In this document: positions 23,194 through 34,974 of the stretch, one piece after another | How positions within the stretch are numbered: position 1 is the stretch's first letter | How the letters are laid out: every line of letters begins with the position of its first letter | Assembly (NCBI GenBank): GCA_003049485.1 | Contig: PYST01000217.1 | Location: 1-64,000 of the forward strand | DNA length: 64,000 bases | DNA from: Ophioceras dolichostomum | Lineage: Eukaryota; Ascomycota; Sordariomycetes; Magnaporthales; Ophioceraceae | Direction of reading: 5' to 3' | Position numbers and translations under genes: made by a program | The notes under the pieces: model-generated | The model's database searches: none | The model's input: only the letters and a program-made list of their open reading frames with translations | Told to the model about the DNA's origin: nothing

Positions 23194-24283
23194 ATGTCGC
23201 GGTTGCTCAACGCGGATGCAGTCCTGCTGGGGCGTCTTTCCTCCTACACCATCAGCAAAGAACTGCACAGGGCGGCCGATGAGGGGGCAGTGTACCTTGC
23301 AAGGTCCGTTCAATGACCATCTACCATCAAGCACATCAGCTCACCACCCCGCACGCAGGAATCGGATGGGTGAGAAGTGCATCGTCAAGAGCATCCGCGG
23401 CCACTGGCGCCTCAGAAATGAAGCCGATATCCTCAAGCACTACCAGTCCGAGACTCCGTACTTCCGCCCGCTGGTCGACAATATCCACGATCCGGCCGAC
23501 CCGCCCTCAATCGTCCTCCGCCATCTGGACAGCGCCGTGCTAACCGAGTCGAACAAGACGAGACTGCCACGCCCCGAGATCAAGCAGGTGGCCCGGTGCG
23601 TCCTTGAGGTCCTCTGTCTGCTGCACAAAGACGGCATGGTTCACACGGATGTCAAGCTGGATAACATCTTCGTCAACTACGGCCAGGGTGACCAGCGTTT
23701 CTCCGAAATCCAGCTTGGCGACTGTGGCGGCGTGGTATCCCAGGATTCCTCGTTCGCCAAAGAGGGGCACGCCATCGGCGCCGCCTTCATCCGCGGCCCC
23801 GAGGTCAACTTCCAGCTGCCATGGGGCACCGCGACCGACATATGGTCGTTTGGAACCGCCATGCTCAGCCTCGTGTTCGGCGGCGGCTACCACCTCTTCA
23901 ACCCCAAGATCGAAAAGGTCGAGCCGGGAAGCGATGAGTACGAATTCACCGTCCTAAAGCGAATGCACAGGTTCTTCGGCCCCTTCCTGCAATCCTACCA
24001 AGACTTTAAAGACGAGGACACCATGACCATTATCAATTTCATCAACGCCCAAGGGCCGCCGGCGAAGCCGTTCCACAGGGTTGGCCCGCGGGAGGTTCCC
24101 CCGGCTGACATGAAATTTCTCTTGAAAATCATGAAGCTGGACCCCCGCCACAGGCCGACAGCCGAGGAGCTTCTCGCCTACGCATGGTTCACTGAGGAAT
24201 CTCAAGATACCCGAGACCCTTTCCCTAGAGAGGAACTGCGCTCTGAAGCGAAACAGCATGGAAAAGAGGGACCTGGAGACTAG
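23194..24283 (+). CDS. Atypical SRPK-like protein kinase
   Basis: Two exons, 23194-23303 and 23359-24283, joined across a 55-bp intron give 344 residues. The start at 23194 restores a complete N-lobe (DEGAVYLAR then KCIVKSI), which an in-frame ATG-less extension of exon 2 does not. Seen motifs: VAIK lysine K47, alpha-C Glu near E58, catalytic loop HTDVKLDN (D134, K136, N139), DFG replaced by DCG (D158), activation-segment end RGPEV and then DIWSFG. The glycine loop is degenerate (RAADEGAV instead of GxGxxG). HTDVK and the RGPEV region resemble the SR-protein kinase group, which is expanded in filamentous fungi. Mg-binding and catalytic aspartates remain, so activity is possible. The target is unknown. 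Confidence 0.82.
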
Positions 24284-25941
24284 GTAGGGCATTCTTGAAG
24301 GAATAGGTATTGACGAGTTTGACAAGAGCGATGATGTTTTCCAAGAGCCTCCTGGGGTGTCGCTTGTATAGGTACGTTTCTTGACCCAAACGCCGTGGAG
24401 CCGTCTATCCTACAGAGTTCCGCGATGCCCAAACCATCCTCCCCGACTGTCGAGGCTACATGTAGTGGGTGGTGCGACGTCAACCTGATCAACCGGGCTC
24501 TTATCACGGAACATCGCCTCATGTGTTCCCCGCTTCCTCTTGCCTTCGAACAGCTCTTCTCTTGTTTCCACCCCCGCCAGTCCGAAGCCAGACGTCAAAT
24601 ATGTAGGTGCTTAGGTAGGTAGGTAGGTATGTCTCTCCCGATAAATAAATCAACAACGCAGGCACTGGCATGTTCGTGGCGCCGGCCTGGACCATCATCC
24701 AGCGTCTAGACCAGCGCTCTTCGGCGAGACATTCTCTTTCAGTAGCTTCGTTGCTTGTTCAACGAGCCACGTGCGCCTCGCTGCATATGTCCTGGATGGC
24801 TGTGCCGCGTTCCTCCGCGCCTCGCCTGGTATGGCGAGCGCGATCTGTGTATGCATACTCTATAGGTGGTAGGTATCCATACGCACGGAGCGTCGTGTCG
24901 CCAGCGCACATGGCATCAAGTACAACCAGAATCTAGGACGACTGTCTGTATTCGAGCTGCCGTGACTTGCGGTGGTAGCAGTAATAAACCATCGGCTTCG
25001 TTCCTTTGCCAAGGCGGGCGATCGTGACCAATCAGCCATTCTTTCGTTTCCCCGTTATGTGCTCCATACTCGCGAGTTCATCGACCCGGCCCATCGGTTG
25101 AAGCCGACGATACCTAATCCTGGGAGATCGGGCTCGCAAATCGCAAAGCCCTTCCAGCTTTACCACAGAGGTATGGATCTTTTCGTGTCAATACTCTACA
25201 TAACCAAAGAGTGAGCCGACAAAGGGCTCTTTCTAAGCCAAGGTTGTGGTGCTAAGCAGCACCTAGCGAGCATGCCAGCTTAGGTACCACTGTTAGCACC
25301 TTGTTAGCGCCTTGTAGCGATCGTTCAGGTAGAAAGAAATGGGGAGGAACAACTAGAGAGAATCCAGACCTAAGAAAAGAATTAAGTACCTACCAATTAT
25401 TGCCTGAATTCAGCTGTGTTCATCCAGCGGCCGCAAGGCTTTGAAACGAGTGGTGCCGAGCTTCCTACTGGTCATCCCACCAAGCGGCACAACCGAGTCG
25501 AAACAGTCCATGTGGTCGTTGGGTTGATGCGGAATATCGTGAACCCCTCATTTGGGTGTTAGTCCCTGGGAGCTCAGCTCCCCTTCTGTCCTTCTGTCAC
25601 TCCATGACTATTCGTGGAATTCGCTCCTCAAGTTCGTCGCACCATCTATTCATTCACTGCCCACTACGGTGACATCTCATCTTTTTCTGCCGGCCTATCT
25701 CCCGATTTTCCATCCGTTCTTCGGTCCTGGAAACACCAGTGCGACTCTCGCGTCCAAGCCCCGGTCCAATCCGACCCCTCCTTGTCATCCCTGCAACACC
25801 CCAATTGAAGACACCAGCGACAGACTAACTGACCGACCAACCGACCGACAGCAAAGCCAATCGATATCAGCACGTACCAGAGGGGAAAGGGAAGATATCT
25901 TAATATACTGAAACGCGGAATCGCAACAAAAAGCTGCAGCT
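24284..25941. other. Intergenic, no supported gene
   Basis: Holds a (TAGG)n run at 24612-24630 and the leader of the following gene, ending in an A-rich stretch before the ATG. An ORF at 24670-24936 has no recognisable features. Confidence 0.6.
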
Positions 25942-27301
25942 ATGGCGGAACCGGCTGCGGCAGCATCGTCCGACGCGCCCTCGTCCAAGCCGGCGTCGAC
26001 ATCGTACTCGGACGACCCCGCGCTATATATCTACACGTCATTGACGGCAGGGAGCTCGCACATCGTGACGGCGACGTCGCGGCTCGAGACAATCCTGCGC
26101 GCCAACAAGGTACCGTTCAAGGCGATCGACCTTGCGACCGACGATAAGGCCCGTAGCCTCTGGGGCCGAAGGGCTGGCAAGGATGCCGGAGGTCGCGTGC
26201 GCAAGCTGCCTGGTTTGGTGCAGATGGGACTTGTGTTAGGCGTAAGTCCCTAAGTCTCTATATCCTCACTTTGGCTGCTCAGCCTCTCTCGGCTTCTCTC
26301 TCACAGCTAGCTATAACCAGAGCTGTGCTAAGCCTCCATCATCTTTGGCCGTTCTACAGGACCTAGTCGAAATCGAGGACTGGAACGAATACGGCGAGCT
26401 CAAACAGCACGTCACAATGTACTACGACGAATTCACCCAGCCGTCCATCAGTGAGGCGCCCAAGCCAAAGAAGAAGAAGAAGGCCGCTCCCGCACCTGAA
26501 GCGCCGCCTCTACCACCCGCCGAGTCAGGCAAGGCGGAGAAAGAGAACGAAAAGAAGGAGACGCCCAAGCCCGTCGCAGCTGCTGCGTTGCCGATCCGCG
26601 CCCTTGCCGAGGAGGCCGCTGCGAAAGCGAAGCAGATTCGCCTCCAGAGCTTGCGCGACAAGGCCTACGGGAAGGGCAATACTGGCCCACCAGGCGAGGG
26701 AGGAAAGGCCGCTGCCGCTGCGGCGGAGGGAACGAAGTCCGCCAAGCCAGAGGAGGAAAAGGAGAAGGACGGGGAGAAGACCGAGGCCGATACTACTGCT
26801 GCTGCGGAAGAGAAGGACGACGACGATGACGAGGAAGACGAGGAAGGCTCGAAGTCCTCAGCAGCAGCCAGCACCAAGAAGGCCCCCGCCGCCATCTCCG
26901 TCCCCCCATCCTCACCACCTCCCACCAAAGCCGCCACCACCAGCAGCACAACAACAGCAGGCCTCCAATCCCCCACCTCAGGCGCCTGGCGCGGCATCTC
27001 AGCAGGAGAAAACGGCGACGACGCAGACGACGCATTCCAGCTGCGCACGACCATCCAGTCGCCCACGAGCACTCGATGGCGGTTCGAGAACCCGACCGAC
27101 GTCGACCCCCCGCTGACCTCCTACAGGGGTTCGCTCATCAGCCGCGCGTCGCAGGAGGAGATCGCCCAGATCGAGCGCGAGCAGGCCATCCCGGAGCAGC
27201 CGGAGGAGGAGGAGGAGGCCGAGGAGGAGGAGGAGGAGAGGGAGAAGGAGAAGGAGAGGGAGAGGAGGAGGAGCTTGTCTGTGGTGGGTAAGACGGAATA
27301 G
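25942..27301 (+). CDS. SH3BGRL-like thioredoxin-fold protein with Glu-rich tail
   Basis: Exons 25942-26241 and 26360-27301 give 413 residues. Residues about 25-120 match the SH3-domain-binding glutamic-acid-rich (SH3BGR) family, a thioredoxin/glutaredoxin fold without the catalytic CxxC: ALYIYTSLTAG begins the fold, then NKVPFKAIDLATD, KLPGLVQMGLVLGD and EIEDWNEYGELKQ. The intron falls exactly between GLVLG and DLVEIED. The remaining 290 residues are low complexity: a basic KPKKKKK patch, Pro/Ala/Lys-rich stretches, acidic runs (DDDDDEEDEEG) and a C-terminal Glu/Arg helix-like segment. Enzymatic thiol chemistry is not expected; a scaffold or adaptor role is inferred from the animal family. 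It converges on PEX6 with a 747-bp gap. Confidence 0.85.
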
Positions 27302-28048
27302 AAAGGGCGAGAAAGAAGAGAAGAAGGGGGTTATTCTGTGGAAAAAAAGAGAAAGAAAAGAAAGAGATGTGAAGAACTTGAGAAGTAGCGAAGAAAGCGC
27401 TGTCTTGTCTGTTTGCTCCTTTTGTGTTTGCTTCTGCGTACCGTTCGACTAAGTCGGAACATCATTCCCTCCAGCTTGCCACGGTATCTGTTCCTCTTTT
27501 GCCGGCCTAAATCAGCATTGCCATTCCATTCTGCTTGGCCTTGCCACCTACCTCCTACCTTTGTGTTGCACCATCTTCTGTAGCACCACCTAGGTGCTTT
27601 TTGTTTTACGCCCTCTCGTAGCAACCCTTGCGATTTGTTGTTGAGAGTACAGGCGAAAAGGGACAGAGAGAGTTGGCGAGATATTTTCCTCAAGAGTCGA
27701 AGACATACATACCCGTATCCAAGTTTCGTGACCGCTCAAAATTAACCCTGTTTATCGTTGATTCTTTCTCTCCATGTGCCGACTTCACTCCTTCCTCTTA
27801 ACACTCGAGAAAGAGAGCCGTAGGCTACCCTCCTGTTCTGACTTCATTTTTATGCCGAAATCAGTCTCAACAATTTTTAATTTTTCAAGGTACTCACTCC
27901 CTCGCGACCGTAGTGCCGCGGGCGAGTCTATAAATGCACCGACCGGACCGAGTAAAAGCCAACAAGTCCACAAGCCATTTGTATGTACACATAATGCAAC
28001 AGCTAGGGCCATTTGTTAAATGTCTTCCTCTCTCCCTCCCTATCAAAA
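27302..28048. other. Convergent 3' intergenic region
   Basis: Lies between the stop codons of the SH3BGRL-like gene (+) and PEX6 (-). Contains A/G-rich and T-rich stretches suitable for 3' ends. No gene is seen. Confidence 0.7.
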
Positions 28049-31000
28049 TTAGTCGTCGTAGAGCCCCTCGTCATCATGACCCTCACCACCATTCAAGCCC
28101 CTACTACCCAACGGCGGCGGGGAGGAGAAGAAGGGCGCCTTGCCCTTCCCCTTGTTCATCGCCAGCGCCCTGCCGTTCATGCCCGAAGCACCACTCTCGC
28201 CATCCTCCTCATCACTCGACACCGCAGTCGCTTTGCCCTTTCCCTTGCCGAAGCCGCCACTCCCAATCGGCGCCGTCGTCGTCGCGACACCAGCAGCCTT
28301 ACCCTTCCCCTTTCCCACCACAACAGTAGAAGCGATCGACGACCCCGACACGGTCCGGGAGCCCCCCAAAGCCAGCGGGGGAAGGGCAGGCTGATGTTGA
28401 TGACTGCTATTGTTCGCATTACTATAAGCTTCGTTCCCGACGCCGGCCGCCGCTGCTGCTGAGAGCGTCTGCCTGTCCCGCCCGCCCTCGAACGTGGCGC
28501 GCACGCGCTCGTAGTGCGCCAGCTCGCCGGCGCTGACGCTGGGCACGAGCTCGTGGTGGGCGGCCATGAAGTCGGCCTCGGTTACCATGACGGCGATGTC
28601 GTTGGGCGTGGCGTGGTGGTCGAAGAAGTAGGCCGTCGACATCTCCCCCTGGTGGTGCTGCTGGTGCTGGTGATGTCCCTGTCCCTGTCCCGGTGCTGCT
28701 GTAATTGCCTTTTGTTGGTTCATGGCCCGGATCTTAGCGTCGACCTGCGCGGCTTGCCGCGTGACGGCCTTGAGCATCGCGTCGCTGCACAGAGCGTAGA
28801 AGTCGGCGCCCGTGTAGCTGAAGGGCAGCTTTTCGGATATTGTGCGGAGGGACACCGTCGGGTGGAGCGTGAACCTGGGAGTAACATGTTAGTTAAAGTG
28901 GCCGGACTTTCTCCAGGCGGCCGATGAAGATGGTACGGAAGTGGACGAGAGGAAAAGTAGAGAAAATACATACTTTCGGGTGAGAGCCTCCATGATCTTA
29001 AGCTGCTTCTCATGCGTGTCCGACACGCCGAGGTACAGCAACTTGTCGAACCGACCAGGCCGCAACAGCGCCGGGTCCAGCAAGTCAGGGCGGTTCGTGG
29101 CCCCGATGACGAACACGCCACCACTTCCACTCGCCGCATCTTCGTCCTTCCCACCACCACCAGAGGAGGAAGACGAGGAAGACATGCCATCCAGCTCCGC
29201 CAGCAGCTGCGACACGATCCGGTCCATAACACCCCCACTATCCCCCTGGTTCCCCCTCTTCGGCGCGACCGAGTCCAGCTCGTCGAAGAACACCACGCAC
29301 GGCCGTGCATCCCTCGCGCGCTGGAACACGCGCCTCACGTTCGCCTCGGACTCGCCGATGTACATGTTCAGCAGCTCGGGCCCCTTGACGCTGAAGAAGT
29401 TGAGGCTGTACTCCGTGGCGATTGCCTTGGCTAGCAGCGTCTTGCCCGTGCCGGGGGGCCCGTAGAAGAGGATGCCGGACCGCTTCTTCATCCCCTTCGC
29501 GAATAGCTCGGGCCGCTCAAGTGGCAGCTGGATCGTCTCCGTGACGGCGTCCTTCACGGCGCCCAGCCCGCCGACGTCGTCCCAGGTCACGTTCGGGATC
29601 TTGGGCGCGCCGATCGCGTCGGAGAAGTTCTTGCGGGCCGCGTCGACGGCGGCGTCGAAGTCCGCGCGGGTCAGGCCGCGCACCGAGGGGCCGCCTGCCA
29701 CGTGGACGTCACGCACCGAGACGGCTGTGGTAGCGGCTGCGGCGGCGGCGGTGCCGTTCTGATAGTGCTGCTGCTGCTTTTGCTGCTGCTCGGCTAGCTG
29801 CTCAAGCCTTGCCCGCCTAGCGATGACGGCGCGCTCCACCACGTCCACCAGATCGCCCGCGACCAGCGCAGCCGTCTTGAGCGCGACGCTGCCGAGGTCC
29901 ACCTCAGGGTCGAGCGCGACGCCCCGGCGATCGACGACCGACCTCAGTATCCCCGCGCGCTCCGCCTCGTCAGGCGCCGACATCTCCAGCTCGTGCGTGA
30001 ACAGGCCCCGAACTCCATCAGGTATCTTCTCGGGGTCCGTCGTGGTCGCCACCAGCGCGCGCGCTCCGCCCGCGAGTATCGCCCTCAGCGAATCGGCGAC
30101 GCGGTCGGCCGTCAAGGCCTCGACGTGGCGTATCAGCAGCGCGCACGCCTCGGGCCCGCAGCTGAGCGCCCTCTCGGCGCGCGCGCGCAGCGAGGCGTCA
30201 GTCTTAACGTCCCCGCCGCCGCCTCCGCCGCCGCCGTGGTCGCCGTTCAGCACGTCGAAGGCGTCGATCTCGAAGGCGTGCAGCCCGATGTCGCGGCAGG
30301 CGTCGACCGCGAGGGCGGCTTTTCCCATGTTGCGCTGCGTGGAAGACAGGAGGATCGCGACGGGCGGCATCTTGAGGTGCACGGCGCGCTTGCTGGTCGC
30401 GGCGGCGAGGAGTTCGCGCATTCGTCTGCGCAGACGGGAGACGTAGTAGCGCTGTGAAGACGACGGGTCGGCGATGGCTGCTGGGGGTGAAGAAGAAGAT
30501 TCCGGCCCGCCGCCATGAGCAGGAGGAGGCGGGGGATTGAGCAGGCCGAGGTAGTAGGGCCAGTTGCTGTCCTTTGTGCCGGGAACGCGGCCGGTGACGG
30601 AGCCGGAGGACTCGAGGCGAGTGAGGGAGGCGTCGACGCGCGCCGCGGCGGCCCAGGGATCCTCCTCATCCATCTCGTGGTCTGCGTCTGCTGCTGCTGC
30701 TGCCGCGGCGGCGGCGGTGGCGGCGTCTTGCGGCTGCTTCTGGGCCTGTACGTTCGCGACCTTGAACCAGGCCACCTCGTCGTGCTTGAGGCGTCGGCGA
30801 GGGGTGGTGGTGAGCTCGCTGCCTCCCGTGCCGCCGGCTGCCAGGGAAAGGATGTCGTCAATGGCCGACCCTTCTCCTCCGAGGGGCGAGGCCTCGTGCA
30901 TGGTCCGTCCGAGCTGGCTGTCGATGGGCACGGCGATGAGGTCGCCCGCCTTGAGGACGCGCAGCTTCTTCTCGAAGTGCCACTTCAGGCCCGCCATGAC

Positions 31001-32890
31001 CGCGACCTGCAGATCTCGGGACGACGAGACCGGCGTCCTGAGCTGCTGGATGATGACCTCTCGCGCGTAGGGGGGTTGCATGACGTTGGCCGTCTGCGAG
31101 TGCGGCCCGCCGCCGATGTTGTGGCGGTGGTGCGCAGCAGCCCGCTTGAGGGGCAGCAAGCGTACGTGAGACGGGCCGTCGAGGTTCGCGAGGAGGATCG
31201 GCGACGCGTAGGCCGTAGGGCTCGAGGGCTTCTGGATCTGCGATTCGAAGAACGAGAGCCTCCGGCCGCTGCTGTGCTTGGAGCTCGGGATCCGGGTGAC
31301 CGGCCGCCTCGAGTAGCCCTCGGGCAGGCCGAAAACACGCGCTGGTCGCCAGTTGGGCTCCTCTTCGTCCGGCTCACCGAAACCGCCCAGGGCGAACGGG
31401 CCGAATCCGTTCGCAGGGGGGGCTGCCGAGGCCTCAACGCGAACCCAGTCGCCCGAAAAACAGCCGATTCGCGATAGGTTGGTCACATCCACATAGATGT
31501 GTGCCTCCTCGTCGTCCTCGGGTGTGGGTCTGGGGTGGAGCAGCTCAGATGGAATGGGTCTCACTAGGCCCTGAGCCTTGAAAAGACGACCGCGTAGGCG
31601 GCCAGGACGTGCGGTGGTGGCCGTGAAGGACGAGAAGACCGAGCCAGGGGTGGCGATGCCATTGGTCCTCCTGCCCCGCCCGAGCGTCATCGGCGTGCCG
31701 GCCTGCATCGTCGAGAACCCGCTGGCAGCGGAAGTGGTGGGGAGGGTCGGGGTCTGTAGCGAAATCATATCGTCCATAGAGTCGTCCGACAGATCGTCAT
31801 GTTCGGCCGAGGACAGAGGGTCCGAGTCAGAGCCGCTTGTGGTTGCCGTGGCGGAGTCTTCGGCCGTATCGGTCGCTTCGGTCTTGTATCGCTCCTCAGC
31901 GGCGGAGTAGAACTGGTCGTTCGCGGTGTCCTCGTCGTCTTCGTTCACGCCGTTGAGAATCCGGTTCGGCCGGCTCGACGATGCCATGCGGTTGCCCTTG
32001 GACTGTGACCGGCCGCGGGACACTACGATCTTCGTGTCCGGCGAGAGCAGGCCTTGCGCGACGGGCTCGCAGAGGGTCACCTTGCCCGGGTTTGGCGGCA
32101 CGTGCGTGATGGGATGGGGAGGCAAGGGCAACGGGAACAGGTCCCCAGTATGCACGACTTTCAGGGTCCCCAGCGCGGCCCGCACCGCCTCCGCTAGCCG
32201 TCCGTCTGCCGTCGTGTTCGACGGTATCGGCGTCTTCAGCGTCGGCGTGGTGGGGTGCTCCCTGAAAAACGTGCCCTCTCCATCCTCGAGCCGCTTGGCC
32301 AACTCGCCATCCAGACTGACGAACACGGTGTCCAGCGATAGTGCCAGGACGTCCAGCACCAGTATGTCTATCCCGCTCCTGCTCCTCCCATGGCCGGACA
32401 GCTTCGACGGCGCGACGCGCTCGAGGTCCGCGGCGAAGTTCTGCAAGGCCAGGGCCGAGGGCGAGAACTGCACGGTCGAGTGCGCGAGGGCGGTGGACTT
32501 TGCGACCGGGACGATGGTCCAGCTGGTGGTCTCTGGTGAGGAGTCGGGCGTCCAGGGAGCGATCGCCACATGGCGGATGTGTTGTTGTTGATCGGGATCA
32601 GAGCTCGAGAGTGGTACTAGGTAGCGTGTCCAAGTTCATATGTCAGCCAACAGAAGTATACTCATGATAATGACAAGCAATGAGCAAGGCAGGACGCGCA
32701 TGCGCTCCTTACAGTCTTGGTCCCGGAGGTGCGGGAAGAGGTCCGCAAACAGATCTTCGGACAGAATCCCGACATCTCCAGCGATTTGGTCGTCCAGAGC
32801 CAGCCGCGCGGAGATGGCTCTCTTGTCTTCTCGTCGCCTCCTCCTCCTCTTCCTATGCGAAGGCAAAGCTACCGCTGCTGCCGTCTCCAT
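28049..32890 (-). CDS. PEX6: Peroxin-6, AAA-ATPase of peroxisome biogenesis
   Basis: Three exons, 32890-32713, 32616-28974 and 28874-28049, give 1548 residues. Pex6 with Pex1 forms the hexameric motor that pulls ubiquitinated Pex5 from the peroxisomal membrane. The first exon encodes a basic run (KRRRRRREDK) and AISARLALDDQIAGDVGILSEDL cut across family positions; it was joined because its donor (ACT|GTAAGG) and a CTACCTAG acceptor keep frame into the long exon. The D1 ATPase domain is degenerate (STQRNMGKAAL). D2 is intact: Walker A GPPGTGKT at about residue 1111, Walker B VVFFDELD at about 1168, and the second region of homology NRPDLLDPALLRPGRFDK. The last intron splits ALTRK|FTLHP. The tail is Gly/Lys-rich. 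The gene is divergent from the lipase gene. Confidence 0.95.
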
Positions 32891-34974
32891 GGTTCGAGGT
32901 TGTGGCCGGTCGGGGAAGTCGAGGAGAGCTATTCAGATCCTGAACCTCTCGAGGAACAAGAGGGAGAGCGGTCACCAATGTGTCGAGTAGGGAGGTCTTA
33001 CGAAGAACAGAACATTGTGGCAGAGGAGCGATGACGAGGGATAGGAATAGGCCACGAATCGATTAATCAATGGAAGTCTACAAGGTGACTTGGTAACAGT
33101 CTTGAAGTTTTCTGGAAGTCCATCGACGTTTCTGTCTCTCCAACATGCGAAATGCGGAATGCGGAGTGCGGAATAAGCTCTCCCCCTCTCTGACACTTGC
33201 CTGTTGCTCTCCCCGTTCTTAGGTGCCAGGGATCGTGCATTCGGCTACTGAGTTTGGCCTCGGCATAGCGCGCTTGCCAAGCGCGTCGTAAATGTGCCCG
33301 CCAAATATGCCCACCACATCATCCATTCAATTGCATCACGTGACATATCAGATGCCCGCCCGCTCTGTGATGGGCAGCGTTTTGTCTGTACAGATAGTCT
33401 CATGAGCATCTTACCGTTCGCTGCATTCCTTTTGAAACAAAAACACGTCGTGCCATTCGGAAAGTCAAATAAGAAAAGAGATGTTCCGACGAACCGAATC
33501 GGGGAGTTTGCTGTTGTTTGGAGGGTGGGTGTGGATAGGTGTGGGTGGGTAGATGAAGATGGACGATATTCAAACGTTGGAACGATGACGGCCAAAAGAG
33601 GCGAGGCGATAGGTGACCATCTCGCGTGCGACTCTCTTTTTTGCTCGGGAAGTTCCTTTTGCATTCTACCCTTCTTCTCGACGATACGATACGACTTCAC
33701 TCGTCGTTGCATGTTGAAACACCAGCTATCTTCGTCGTGTTTGTTGGGTGGAGAGCGCATGTTGCGACGAGGAGAGCAGAATCACATGCAATGCAAGCAC
33801 ACTGATTTTTCTTTTTCTTTTGATCACCCTGCCTCCCCCACATGCAGGCCTGTCGCCAAATGCAACATGACGCACGCGGACAGGCCGCCTTTTCACCATG
33901 CAGACAGACACACACATCTTCGAACATCTCAAGCTGCCGCCGAAGCTGCAGGGAAAGACGACTTTTCTTGCTTCACTATTTCCAGAGCCATTCTCGGTCA
34001 GGCGCTTAGACAAGAGAAGCTAGAGAAGCAAGTGTCAACTTCAGCCAATCCCTTTTTCCCTTCTTCCTTTTGCCGCCCCATCCGTCTGTCTGCCACCCTT
34101 TCTTTCTTTTTTTCCCTGTGCTTGGTCAGATGGGCCGGACCGGACCTCTCGATGAGCTGTCATATTATCCTCCCCCCCTGTTCCATATTATTTGATCTTG
34201 GAACAGATCGATGGATGATAGCAGGCGGTACGGCGTGGCGTCTGCCCCATGACGTCCATCGAAGGCCCTGGCAAGACATCCATGAAAGAAGCAACGCTTG
34301 ACCGCCGCTTGACTTGCCTTGACGCAAGCCCCGATTTTTAGTCTGGGTATGTGGTGGTTTTGGGGAGGAGGTGGTCCAGTACCGCCGTCTCGTTCGCCCG
34401 AGGCCCCTTCTTCGTTGGTGCTGGCTTGCTGTGCTGGCCTAGAACCCCTTACTCGTGCGGAACTACCTCACGCCAGGCCATGCCATGTTTAAAAAAGAGG
34501 CTTTCTCGTTTCATGACGTCCGATTTTCGAGATGCAGCGTCGGCTTCGATCGTCGGTGCTACTTCTCCCCAGGTTGTTCTAGTGTTTTATCCTTTTGCTT
34601 TCCTTTTTTTTTCTCCTTTCGTTCCAGGGGCAGTTTATCGTTCTGCCACGCTGTTGTTCACTGCCCCAGCTCAGTCTAGATTCCTCATTCCTTCCTATCT
34701 TAGAGTTGCAGTCAGTTGCTGTGAACTGGAATCAGATGCACATGCGGGCCCGAACCTGCCCGCAACATTCTTCCCCCACTTCTTCTTACACCGACCATTG
34801 TCCAATGCCAAGCCGATGCCGCTGATTTCCCTCTATCTCTCTCTTTCTCCGAAGACGTTATAATATATACCTAATTTCTTCTCGTTCTTTGCGCCCGCCT
34901 ACGCGGCAGCTCGTCTGTCTCTCATCGGGGTCTTTGTCGCGGTTTATCCTCCCAAGACTTAGATATAGGTCCCG
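32891..34974. other. Divergent promoter region, PEX6 / lipase
   Basis: A 2.1 kb region between divergent genes. It contains TCACGTGA at 33336-33343 and a CCTCGG hexamer at 33258-33263 (the core bound by fatty-acid regulators FarA/FarB in Aspergillus, but frequent by chance). A TATATA at about 34862 is suitably placed for the lipase gene. A long open frame at 33294-34301 on + has no domain and mixed composition; I do not call it. Confidence 0.5.

Noticed and set aside
23177..23358. Kinase start within the unspliced frame beginning at 23177
   Set aside because: That N-terminus is unlike a kinase. The ATG at 23194 with a 55-bp intron gives a proper N-lobe with the VAIK lysine.
32368..32571. Starting PEX6 at the codon near 32569 or in the overlapping frame at 32571
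   Set aside because: The 32569 codon is GTG, and the conserved PEX6 N-terminus (AISARLALDD...GILSEDL) lies in a separate upstream exon that splices in frame from the ATG at 32890.
33294..34301. 335-codon plus-strand open frame between PEX6 and the lipase
   Set aside because: No recognisable domain, mixed composition with many Cys/His/Arg, and it sits in a T-rich promoter-like region. Kept as non-coding pending transcripts.
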